A stretch of 53,283 nucleotides of DNA from Rhypophila decipiens (Eukaryota; Ascomycota; Sordariomycetes; Sordariales; Naviculisporaceae): positions 1 through 53,283 of the forward strand of contig MU858279.1 in NCBI GenBank assembly GCA_033297075.1, written 5' to 3'. Positions 42,210 through 51,412 of the stretch are shown in pieces. The notes beneath the pieces were generated by a model, which was not told where the DNA came from, ran no database searches, and saw only the letters and a program-made list of their open reading frames with translations. The position numbers and the translations under genes are program-made. Positions within the stretch are counted from its first letter, which is position 1, and every line of letters starts with the position of its first letter.

Positions 42210-42986
42210 TCTCGTCGATATCAAAAAATTACCACCCGAATAAACGGGTCCTGTGATTGCAGTGGTAACTGTGCGGATGTAAAGTAGAGGAAATACGTCA
42301 AAGAGAAAAGTAATTAAAAGTCACTCGGACATGGCATCAAAACCAGTAACAATCCACAATGGTCATCAAGTGCGGAGGTGAGTGCATTGTCACCAATCAA
42401 AAATGTAGATCATGGTCTATCGTATATACCCGTTCTAATATACTGGTCAAGATCACCATGGCAAAGAACGGGGCAAAGGGCGGAGAGGCAGGAAGCCAAG
42501 GTAGATTCATGGCTCGGCTATCGCCTTCGGCATTGGGGACGGCATTGAGCAAATACCAGGAGTCTGGGAGGGGCTTTGAGGACGGTTACGCCGGTTGGAA
42601 CGCCTCTGCGTTAGTTCGGCATGTCTTGGTAGCACTGGAGATCGCCTGCGGTTAAATCTTGGTAAATTGGCCTAGTGGTACGGAGCAGATCTGGATGACT
42701 GCCCAATTGGGAAGTGATGCCAACCCGGTCAGCTAGAGACCCAGGTAGTGTTTAATATGTCCGCTGCAATTTCCACGAGTGAGAAGCCGGGACCCAGAGG
42801 CTCTGTTTCTCGCTGAGTATGGGGCTTGGGCTATTGGCGATGCGGCTGTCAGGAACGGCATGTCGACGGCTGAGATGAACCAGGAGGCACTGGCTTATTT
42901 ATACGTTTCTGCATTTCTCATCCGCCGCTTCATGTTGGTTGTTTGCCGATATCTGACAGTTCCTCGAGAAGCCTGGGACAGCCAAC
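42210..42986. other. Divergent promoter region of two secreted-protein genes
   Basis: No gene is supported. The two start codons are about 0.78 kb apart, so shared control is possible but not shown. Confidence 0.5.
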
Positions 42987-44124
42987 ATGATTTTCACTTC
43001 AGTCGTCCTCGCTGCCTTGGCAGCCAACAGGTACGTACCGTGCATTGAAACGTCCGAGACCCGTGGGCAGTTCCGATAGCTAACTATTATTCACAGTGTT
43101 GCTGCCATCCCGCAGATATGCACCCGACAAAGCGGCGGACAGTTTGTGCCAAAGCCGGGCTACTTCCCTGCCACCGGAGATGACACCATTGCTGGCGGCA
43201 TCTTCTGCATCTCCCTCTCGGATCTTGGCACCTACTTGGCCCGCGTTGGAAACAACCCTGGCGCGACCGGGTCTGAGAGCCCACGGTCTGGACAGGCCAC
43301 ATCAGGCTCCGGGCCCTATCCCGCGCAAGCTTTCACCGACCCGAAGCTCGGCAAGCACACCATCTTTGCCCCCAAGACACCTCCTCCAGCCAACGTGACC
43401 ATGCCCATCCTGGCCTGGGGCAATGGTGGTTGCGCCACAGATCCCACATCGCACAAGAACCTCTTGATCGAGATTGCCAGCCACGGATACGTCATTGCGG
43501 CCGATGGTATCGCTGGCGGCAAGACGGGCGCGTCGCAGTCCATGGTCTCGGACATGAAGGCCTCGCTGGACTGGGCCACGTCTGGAGGTGCGGCCAAGTA
43601 TGGGTCGGTCAACACCAGCGCCATCGCAACCATGGGCCACAGCTGCGGCGGTCTTGAGGCCATGTCCAGCGCCTACCATGATGAGCGCGTTAAGCGCATC
43701 ATCATGTTCAACATTGGCATCTTCCAGGACGAGAAGAGATATCTCTTGCAGGAGATCAAGGTCCCTGTTGCCTGGTTCATTGGTGGACCCAAGGATATGG
43801 GATACCCCAACGTAGGTCATTGTCCTATCATATTTCTCGTGTTTTTACCATCACTTGCTGACTGTGTGTAAATCATAGGTTGAGAAAGACTACAAGCTGC
43901 TCAACGCTGGTCTGCCAGCCTACAAAGCCAGTCTCGACACGGGCCACGGCGGCACCTTTGCGGCGACCAACGGCGGAAAGCAGGGCAAAGCCGCTGTTGC
44001 CTATCTCCAATGGCAGTTCCGCAATGATCAGGCCTCCAAGGCCATCCTGTTGGACCCCAAGGCTCCCGGTAGCTTGGTCTCTGACAAGTGGACAGTCGAA
44101 TACAAGAACTGGGAAGGGTATTAG
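42987..44124 (+). CDS. Secreted alpha/beta hydrolase
   Basis: Three exons, 42987-43030, 43097-43811 and 43879-44124, give 334 aa. The tiny first exon encodes most of the signal peptide (MIFTSVVLAALAAN). The nucleophile elbow is GHSCGG (Ser197), preceded by MPILAWGNGGC at the oxyanion region; a plausible acid (GGPKD) and histidine (DTGHGGTF) follow at the right spacing. It resembles secreted fungal relatives of chlorophyllase, PET-hydrolase and dienelactone-hydrolase-like enzymes; the substrate is unknown. Introns are GTACGT..CAG and GTAGGT..TAG. An AATAAA lies 25 nt after the stop. Confidence 0.88.
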
Positions 44125-44148
44125 CTCGGTCCATTGTGGTATTATCCA

Positions 44149-44154
44149 ATAAAA
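44149..44154 (+). terminator. Polyadenylation signal of the alpha/beta hydrolase gene
   Basis: A perfect AATAAA lies 25 nt past the stop codon; a second one follows near 44222. Fungal signals are loose, so this is indicative only. Confidence 0.45.
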
Positions 44155-44347
44155 GCATAGGGATCTTGGATATTAGACCAAGATTAGAAATCCTTGACTC
44201 ATGTAGCGTGACAAAATGCCCAATAAAAGTACCTACTTGAACATCGTATATGGCAGTATTCCGGGGTCAGAAGTAGAGAATGGACTTGTATGTTCGTGTT
44301 GATCAAATCAAAGAACAAAAGAGTGACAAGGAGAAAAGAAAAGGATA

Positions 44348-45859
44348 TTATGTCACACGTGAAGGGCAGTTTGCCGTTGCGACAGTCTTCCTCTCAGCTT
44401 CCACTGCCCCTTCCCTTTCTCCATCTGTCCTCTCCACCTCGCCACCATGCTCCTGAACCAACGCAGCCTGCAAAAGCCGCCTCGGTGTTCCCCTCGTAGC
44501 CTCATCGTCCATCCTCACTTTCTCATACGGTTCAAAGTCCCCCCTCCACCACCGCTCTTCAGCCTCGTACAACGGCCCCGGAAAGAACTCCCTCAAAAGA
44601 CACGCCCCGAATCCAGGATAGGCCGAGTCAAAATCCATGATCCCGTCCATGACCTTGCGGGCGCCCAACACCTCGCACCTGCGCAGCGGGAGGTTCCGCA
44701 CTTCAAGAGGCAATTCCCTCCCGGCCAGTACGCCATTCTGGAACATGCCGATGCCGCCGATGAGCAGGATGAACCAGCCGTAGTCTTTGGGTACCGCGAG
44801 GTTGATGAGAAGCAGGAGCGAGAGCACCGATGTCACGACTATCACGACGCGCGTGAGCCAGAATCCAAAGGGGAATCCGGCTACAAAACGGCTTTGTCGC
44901 TGCTGGTGGGAGGAGGAATCCATGCTGCTGTCTGACTCTGCTCGCCGAGACGCCGAAAACTTGCGGACTTTGGTCGTTTGTCGCGCCGGAGCCGCGGTGG
45001 CCGTCAATGGAAACGGTGAGGCGGGCGGAGGATTCCCAGCTGTGGTGACTGCTTGCCGTCGGCGCGACAAAATATGCTGGCGGAACTTGAGCCAAACACC
45101 GGCCTTGCGCGGCAATTCTGCGTTGGCCATCTCCTCAAGATCAAGGCACTTGCCGCCCCCGATGATGACAACTATGTCGCGCGAGCCGTTGCCCGTCGTC
45201 AGCTTCTCGGCTACCCACTGTGGTAGGATGCCTATTGCCTGGATTAGCACGGTCCCGACGGCCGTGATGAACAGCACGCTCCAGTCGCCACCGACCACGG
45301 ACAGCGCGGGTACGGCGGCGATGGCAAACTGCACGAGCGTGATGGCCAGGCTGATACAGTGGAGACGTCCCCACGAGAATTGCGTCGGCCGGTTGTGGTT
45401 GTCGAGAGCCTCCCAGACCGAGATCTGAATGCCATACGAGCCGGCCGTCTCGTCGTCGGGCCCGGGCAACTCCTTGGCGAGCTGGGTTTCGAGGTCGCGC
45501 AGAATGCGACCCAGGACCCAGTTGCGATTTTCTTTGCCGTAGCCCGATTTGAGGTTGAATACCTTGACTGGGTAGTCGGGCGGCGGAAGCAGCCTGCCGT
45601 CGCCCATGATGCCGACGAGAGCTGTAAAGGTGTAGGCAACGCACCCGAATGAGAAGCACACGGGCGTGTACATCTTGCCGGTCCCCTGGGCAAGAGCCTT
45701 CTGGACCACATCGCCGCCTATGACCATGAGGATGGTCGACACGTCTGTTGGGTTGGCCCACTGTGCCACGAGGGACGAGACTGTGTCGGTGCCATTGTCG
45801 TGCCGCCTGACAAGCGCTTTGGCTGCGCTGCTTCCCAGTTCTGTCCACGGAAGTCGCAT
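44348..45859 (-). CDS. Multi-pass integral membrane protein of unknown function (N-terminal exon incomplete)
   Basis: The exon from ATG 45859 encodes 503 aa, but the true N-terminus is probably upstream. A minus-strand exon ending at 45919 (or 45913) reads LLLPGCAGIFAVGC..DHCRTFVDPKRGG and splices in frame onto MRLPWTEL (intron end CCAG at 45860). That exon has no ATG of its own back to its stop near 46082, so one more short 5' exon is likely. The main part has helices around VCFSFGCVAYTFTALVGIM, LVQFAIAAVPALSVV, VLFITAVGTVLIQAIGI, VVIVVTSVLSLLLLINLAV and GWFILLIGGIGMFQNGVLAG, separated by a cytoplasmic Ser/Arg-rich loop. I know similar unnamed Sordariomycete proteins with the phrase VIGGDVVQKALAQGTG. 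No transporter signature is visible. Confidence 0.8.
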   Translation of the reverse strand: MRLPWTELGSSAAKALVRRHDNGTDTVSSLVAQWANPTDVSTILMVIGGDVVQKALAQGTGKMYTPVCFSFGCVAYTFTALVGIMGDGRLLPPPDYPVKVFNLKSGYGKENRNWVLGRILRDLETQLAKELPGPDDETAGSYGIQISVWEALDNHNRPTQFSWGRLHCISLAITLVQFAIAAVPALSVVGGDWSVLFITAVGTVLIQAIGILPQWVAEKLTTGNGSRDIVVIIGGGKCLDLEEMANAELPRKAGVWLKFRQHILSRRRQAVTTAGNPPPASPFPLTATAAPARQTTKVRKFSASRRAESDSSMDSSSHQQRQSRFVAGFPFGFWLTRVVIVVTSVLSLLLLINLAVPKDYGWFILLIGGIGMFQNGVLAGRELPLEVRNLPLRRCEVLGARKVMDGIMDFDSAYPGFGACLLREFFPGPLYEAEERWWRGDFEPYEKVRMDDEATRGTPRRLLQAALVQEHGGEVERTDGEREGAVEAERKTVATANCPSRVT

Positions 45860-46227
45860 CTGGTATTCTCAGTCATGCTGCGTGTTGATAGTGTTGAAAA
45901 GCTGGTGCTGACCGTGACGCCTCCGCGCTTCGGGTCGACAAATGTCCTGCAGTGGTCTTTAACGCAGCCAACAGCAAATATGCCGGCGCAGCCCGGGAGC
46001 AGGAGCTCCTGATCAATTGAAGGTGTGCTCACAACACGTTCTAACTGGCTGACGATGGTAATGGACAGGGAGGTCAGAACACTTCATAACCCTAACCCTA
46101 AATATTCAGCAGGTTTGGGGTTGCAGTTTCCTTTCTTCCATATTCTTCTTCTCAACATGAGGTCACCCGCTCGAGACCCAATCAGCGGTAACCATTTACC
46201 TCGGTCTAATTACATGATGTGTGAGAT

Positions 46228-49200
46228 TCATTGCTCGTCTTCATCATCTTCTTCCCTCTCATCGACATAGCCAGAAACCCGTGCTTGGGCTCTCCTCTCG
46301 CCTTTGCCCTTGCCGTGAGATTTCAAGTTCTTCTGCTTCCGTTTGTGTGTGTAATTCTCGCTCTCGATTCCCAAGCCCGTGCTGGCATCTGTCAGACTCC
46401 AATTATTCTGCCAATCCAAGAAGGCATGCCTCATCTTCTCACTGATCCTGTGGGCCTGGTCACTCGATCCAATGTACGCCATCTGCTGGAGCTGCCGCCC
46501 AACCAGCACCAGCCCCTCGATATGGCTTTGAGTGTTGTCCGTCTGCTCCAGTATTTCTCCTGTGAGATCGACAAAAGTCTCCATGCACTCGAGGGAGCCT
46601 CGAGTTCTGTCATCGAGGTCATCATATCTCTCTTGGAGCATTCTTGCAGCGGACATGGTCGCCTCAAAAGTGAGGGTGACGATGTCCCGGCAGATAATCT
46701 CCAGCTCAACGTCAAATCCCGTTTCGCTGGTTGAGAAACAATAGTCCATCATGTCAATTAGAATGGGTAGTCCGCGCCCGTAGTCGTGCAGTCGCATGCT
46801 GTAGATGCCCGCTATCTTCATCTCGAACTGCAGCGACTCTATCAACCTTTGTTTGCGCACCTCTTCAAGTCTCAGTGCCCCGAGAAGCTGAGCGCCCGCG
46901 ATATGGGCATCGTCGTCCTCAAACACCAACATCTCGAACACGAATAGTCGCCATCTCGTATCCAAGACCATGGGATGGTAGTGGCCCATGAGAGCGACCT
47001 GGTTGGCCAGGTTCTGGGAGGCTTCCCTCCGAAACAGACCTGGGCCTGCACTGACATCAACCGTCCGTAAACAGCTGCCCGAGCTTCGCCCGCAGTGTGA
47101 AAATGTGAGCGGCACCCAATGAGTCCTCGCAACTGCTTGTGACATCTTCAAAAAGAGAGACCAGCTCCACTGCCTCGTCGGCGCTGTTCACGCCGTTTTC
47201 GAGCCTGTTAAAGGCGATCTCGAGGCGGAGTGACAAATTGAGCCAGTGACTGTCGCTATAGAGACGCTCTCGATCTTTCAGGACTTGGACTAGAATCCTG
47301 TCTGCTAGCTTGCAGCCAGGATCCTGCTTCTCAAGAATTGAAGAACAGGTAACGAGTGATTCGAGGATGGCAGGGTGCAGCGGAGATGGAGGGGCAAAAG
47401 GATCCATGTCCCTCTCATCCAAGAGTGTCTCGACGAGGTGGTAGAGCCCCGCGCCTGCTACACGTACGCTACTGACGCCGGATCCAAGGGCTACCAGTTG
47501 TGCCCGAAGGCATTCCTCGGCTCCCCGATTCGCTTCCTCCATCTTTCCCAAACAAGCAGTCGCCATGGCGAGCTTCATCTTGTACCGGAGAGTCTCGGGG
47601 TCCTCCCCAAGTTCGTGCCGCATTGCCTTGTCCCGAATCCTCCTCGCCGCTGGGCAGAGGCTCCGAAGAGGCTCACAATGCTGCTCGATATGATGCTCCA
47701 GTGGCCTGTTTCGGGTCTTTGCTGCTGCCGCGCAGAGTTCTTCCAGCTCACGGTGCGCGGTCGTAAAATTGCCAATGGAAAGATTCATGTCTCCGATTTG
47801 GAGCCAGTATCGAAAAACCTGCGGATGTTCACTTGCAATGCGTTCTCGTGCTTTTTTTCTGAGGTGGTTCACGGTATCTAATGCCTCGTAAGGGCGGGAT
47901 TTGGCCAAGTAGATCTCTGCGAGTGTCCCGAGCACTTCCATGCAAAGAGGGTGGTATTCGCCCAGGTGTTGTCTTGTCGCTTCATAAGCCGACACGCATG
48001 TCGATTCGGCTTCCTTGTCTGATAAAGTAGCCAAGATGGCCCCATGAAGAGAGATAGCCTCGAGTGTCAGAAAATGAGCCCCGCTAAAGAGCGACTGGAG
48101 GCGAGGGAGAAGAGATAAGAGCAGCGTCTGGGCATCGTTATCATGACCCTGTAACATCATTACCTTCACCCGCGTCAGCACCATCTTCATCTCCGTGGTT
48201 TTTAGGTCGATGGGAAATTGCCCAGGCTCGGGGTCAGGTATCGTCGCTTCTCTCTCGATGGCCTGAAGTTTGCAACACTGCTCGTCGGCTTTTCGAATCA
48301 TTTGACCCCCTCGGTCGAAATGGCCGAATATACCCCACAACAGCCCTAATACTCTGTTTATGTTGATGACAACTTCGACCCTCGGATTATTGAGATTTGA
48401 TGCCTCAATCTCAGTGCTCGGCACTGCGAGGATGTCGTTGATGGCTTGGAACCAGTCGGTCTGTTCTAAGCAGGCGAGTTCGTCGTAAGCTGCTTCATAC
48501 TCACCCAGCCGAACCGCAACAACGCACCAATGATACCGAACCTCGGGTAGCACATCTTTAAATGCTTCTTTTTGCTTATCTTCGTGTCCAGTGTCATGTG
48601 ATGCGTCTTGCGTACCCTTCTCGGAAGATGCGCCTTTATCGACCTTTTGAATCTCATCCATCAGTTTTCCCAGGGCCTCCTTCGCCTGGGTATACTTGCC
48701 CTTGGTGAACTGAAGAAGGGCTTCCCGTGCACGAATTCTGCATTCCAGGGGCGAGATGTGATATTTAAAAAGAGAGGTGCGCCATTTCTGGTAGAGGTGC
48801 GGCTCTTCCGAGCCGCGCGTGGTCAATCGGTAGTACTCTCCAATTTGTTTGGTGACGTTCATGGCGATGGGATCTAAACATGTGCGTTAGCGGAAGTTCC
48901 CGTGAAACAAACACCTCTGGTATTCGAGCTCAGCCTGATAGGTAGTCCTACTTTCAGGAGTGAGGGTGTCTTTCCAAGATACGGACTTTTGACGCCTCTT
49001 GCTTCGAGCCCTGGGAGAGAGAGACCCGGATTGCCCGCTATCGGAACGAAAGAAACGAAGGTTGCCAGATGGTGAATGGCTCGAACCGCCAGGACTATGC
49101 GGAGCCAGGATATCCGGCATGTTACCATGGACGCGTTCATCAAAGTAAGAAGTATTTTCATGTGTGTTGCCATATGGCAGAGGGGTCTGAACGAATAACG

Positions 49201-50547
49201 GTGCCCGGGATGAAGTTCCGTGCCCGCGCCGGAGGATTAACGAGGTCTCGACTGTCGCAGGCCGATGTTGAAATGGCTTGTCATCGAAGGAGCCCACCTC
49301 TTCGGTGGGATGACGTGCCGAGACACCCGAGGCCACGTCCATGGAGCTAGAGATGCTCTCCTTCCTATCCGTGACAGAGAGATTGATGTAGTTAACATAG
49401 TGGTCGCTGTCGGTGTTGAAGTCCGCGCTGGGATCCCGTCCAACGACTGTTGCGTGCACTCGTCTGCAAAACACTGAAATGCTTTCAGCCACCGGCAGGG
49501 GATGGTCAGGGTCAGGGTCAGGGGCGGATGGACGATGGCGGCCTCGTTGGGCGAGCCGATTGACTCGATTGAGGAGTCTGCTCTTGGTTCGTTTCAACCC
49601 ATCGACTGTGTCTTCAGAAACGGGTAGATGGGGAATCTGGACAAGTTTGTTAGCCGTTAGTAAGTTGTAACAGAGTGACCCTGAACTATTCGTAGTGGGC
49701 CGGCTTACCGATGACTCAAGATTCGGGGGCGGAACAACCCATGTGGACTGGGCAATCACACTTCCATCATCGCTCTTCAGAAGATCATGGAAGCTACCTT
49801 GTATTCTACTAAACCGCCGCATAGGTACGGCCTTATCAGTGCTCCCGTGGGTCTTGAATTTGTCCAGGCGCTCTCTTGTGTATTCGGATCCGTTCTCGAC
49901 GACCTTGGCCGGCCCAAAAAAGAAGAATCCCGTCAGTCTAGCTTTGAGATTGGATGAATTGTCCAAGTCGCTCTCGGGCCAGTGATCATATAAGAATTTC
50001 TGCACCACCCAGAGGCCTAGCTCGAAAGCCATAAAGATGACACCGGATGGCAGCGCACTCGGCGAAACGAATGCCGACTTGGCCTGGTGTTTTGTCAGTA
50101 CTCAGTACGCTGCAATCACCAGCACCTTTGGCATCCAAGATGCGACCAACAATGCGTACCAGAATACCCTGAATGCTGCTGACAAAGCCTACATATTCCT
50201 CGTCGAAACATCCTTTCTGCAGTGCTTCAGGGTCGATGCGGTAGGAGCGCAGTCGAACGCTCACTCTGGAAGCGCTGGCAGCGGAGGAGCAGACGCCCGT
50301 GATGTACCGTTCGAGACGGTCTTGCATGTCTCCGCCCTTGTACGACAGATCGTGGACGAGAAAGATGCTGTGGGAGATTCTTGGTCAGTAGGGCTCTCTG
50401 GCAAGACCCTCACGATGAGGACGAGGAATTTTCTAACTCGGCCTGCGGGCTGCCATCGCCCGACTTGGGGAAGTTCAAGACCTCTCTCCACTTCTTGGGT
50501 TGGAGCTGGATTTCCAAAGTGGTGTCCCTGAACAAGTTTCGCGCCAT
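46228..50547 (-). CDS. Very large TPR-type protein, one-base frame break near its C-terminus
   Basis: On the minus strand, exon 1 is 50547-50414 (ATG, MARNLFRDTTLEIQL). A 46-nt intron leads to 50367, reading SIFLVHDLSYKGGDMQDRLERY. A second intron ends at 50084; its donor is uncertain, perhaps GTACGC near 50159. Exon 3 is 50083-49709 and exon 4 is 49636-48913; a 39-nt intron follows. Exon 5 runs from 48873 to the end. The N-terminal third is variable and basic-serine-rich. The C-terminal half is helical with TPR-like repeats (LGEYHPLCMEVLGTLAEIYL, HPQVFRYWLQIGDM, LGAAHIFTLRAKLGQLF). The frame then jumps +1 near 47050-47060 into GLFRREASQNLANQVALMG and continues to a highly basic, then acidic tail at 46228. 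Fungal TPR proteins of this size are often scaffolds or STAND-like sensors, but no NB-ARC or NACHT motif is visible. Confidence 0.7.
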
Positions 50548-51412
50548 TGTCTATCACTTTGCGTTCAACTCAAGCTTACCAGTGAGCAACGAAACTGAAT
50601 CTCGAGACTGAGATGCAAGTTGCATGATCGCTCGCTAATCCATCGAGCTGAGTTGGAACTGGTGAGGGGCAAAGTGCTGCCAGTGGTTGTTGCCGTGGCT
50701 TGACCGTCGACGACCCCAAAAGTACCGACGCCTGTACCGTCTGTGGACATCCGCGTACTGCACTGTACCAGATTCCGAAGATTGCGCCGCGTAATTTACC
50801 AGCGCTATAAGTACTGTACAAGCAGCTCCGTGCAATCACCCTGCAGGTGGCCTGATGTGGGCAGTGGCTGCTAGTGGCACCAACAGGAATGACGGGCGAC
50901 ATCCTAGAGAACTGGGTGCAAGCTTCTGCTTCGTGCAGACCAATCCAACCGCAAACTCGTGCAAACTCGTGTTACACTGCTTGAAGACTGAGGGAAGATT
51001 GGCCTCAAATGTCATGACCCACTGCCCTCAAAGCATCTTGAAGGCCGGCAAGTTCTCGGAGCTTCGTAAACAGAAGGCTCTGGACCTTGACCGGGCGGGG
51101 ACTCTGCAACTTCCCGCAGCCGATGTGGGTGGGCCCCGAAAGAAGGCGTCCAATATCGTGTCTCCATGTGGAAACTGAGCACAAAAATCAACGTGTGGGT
51201 GGTAATGGTTTCGGTTTTGACATGATGCTGCCCTTCGGCCAATCTTTCATTGTATTGTGAGGAGGCTTCCTGCACATCCCCGACATCTCCGGCTCCCCCC
51301 CCCCCCCCCCGAAGCCCCAGCCATTGATGATTGAGCTACGTATTTGGGTGGTCGGAGTCTGGAGGTCGTGGGTAAGGTACCTACCTATCTCTAGCCACCT
51401 TTGTTCGCAACA
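50548..51412. promoter_or_regulatory. Divergent promoter region of TPR and HET genes, with a C16 run
   Basis: No gene is convincing here, although a 107-codon plus-strand frame (50855-51178) exists. A run of 16 consecutive C lies at 51295-51310, about 100 nt before the HET start codon. It could be a real polypyrimidine tract or a length-unstable homopolymer. Confidence 0.5.

Noticed and set aside
50855..51178. A 107-codon plus-strand frame upstream of the HET gene
   Set aside because: No recognisable features, and it lies in the divergent promoter of two well-supported genes.
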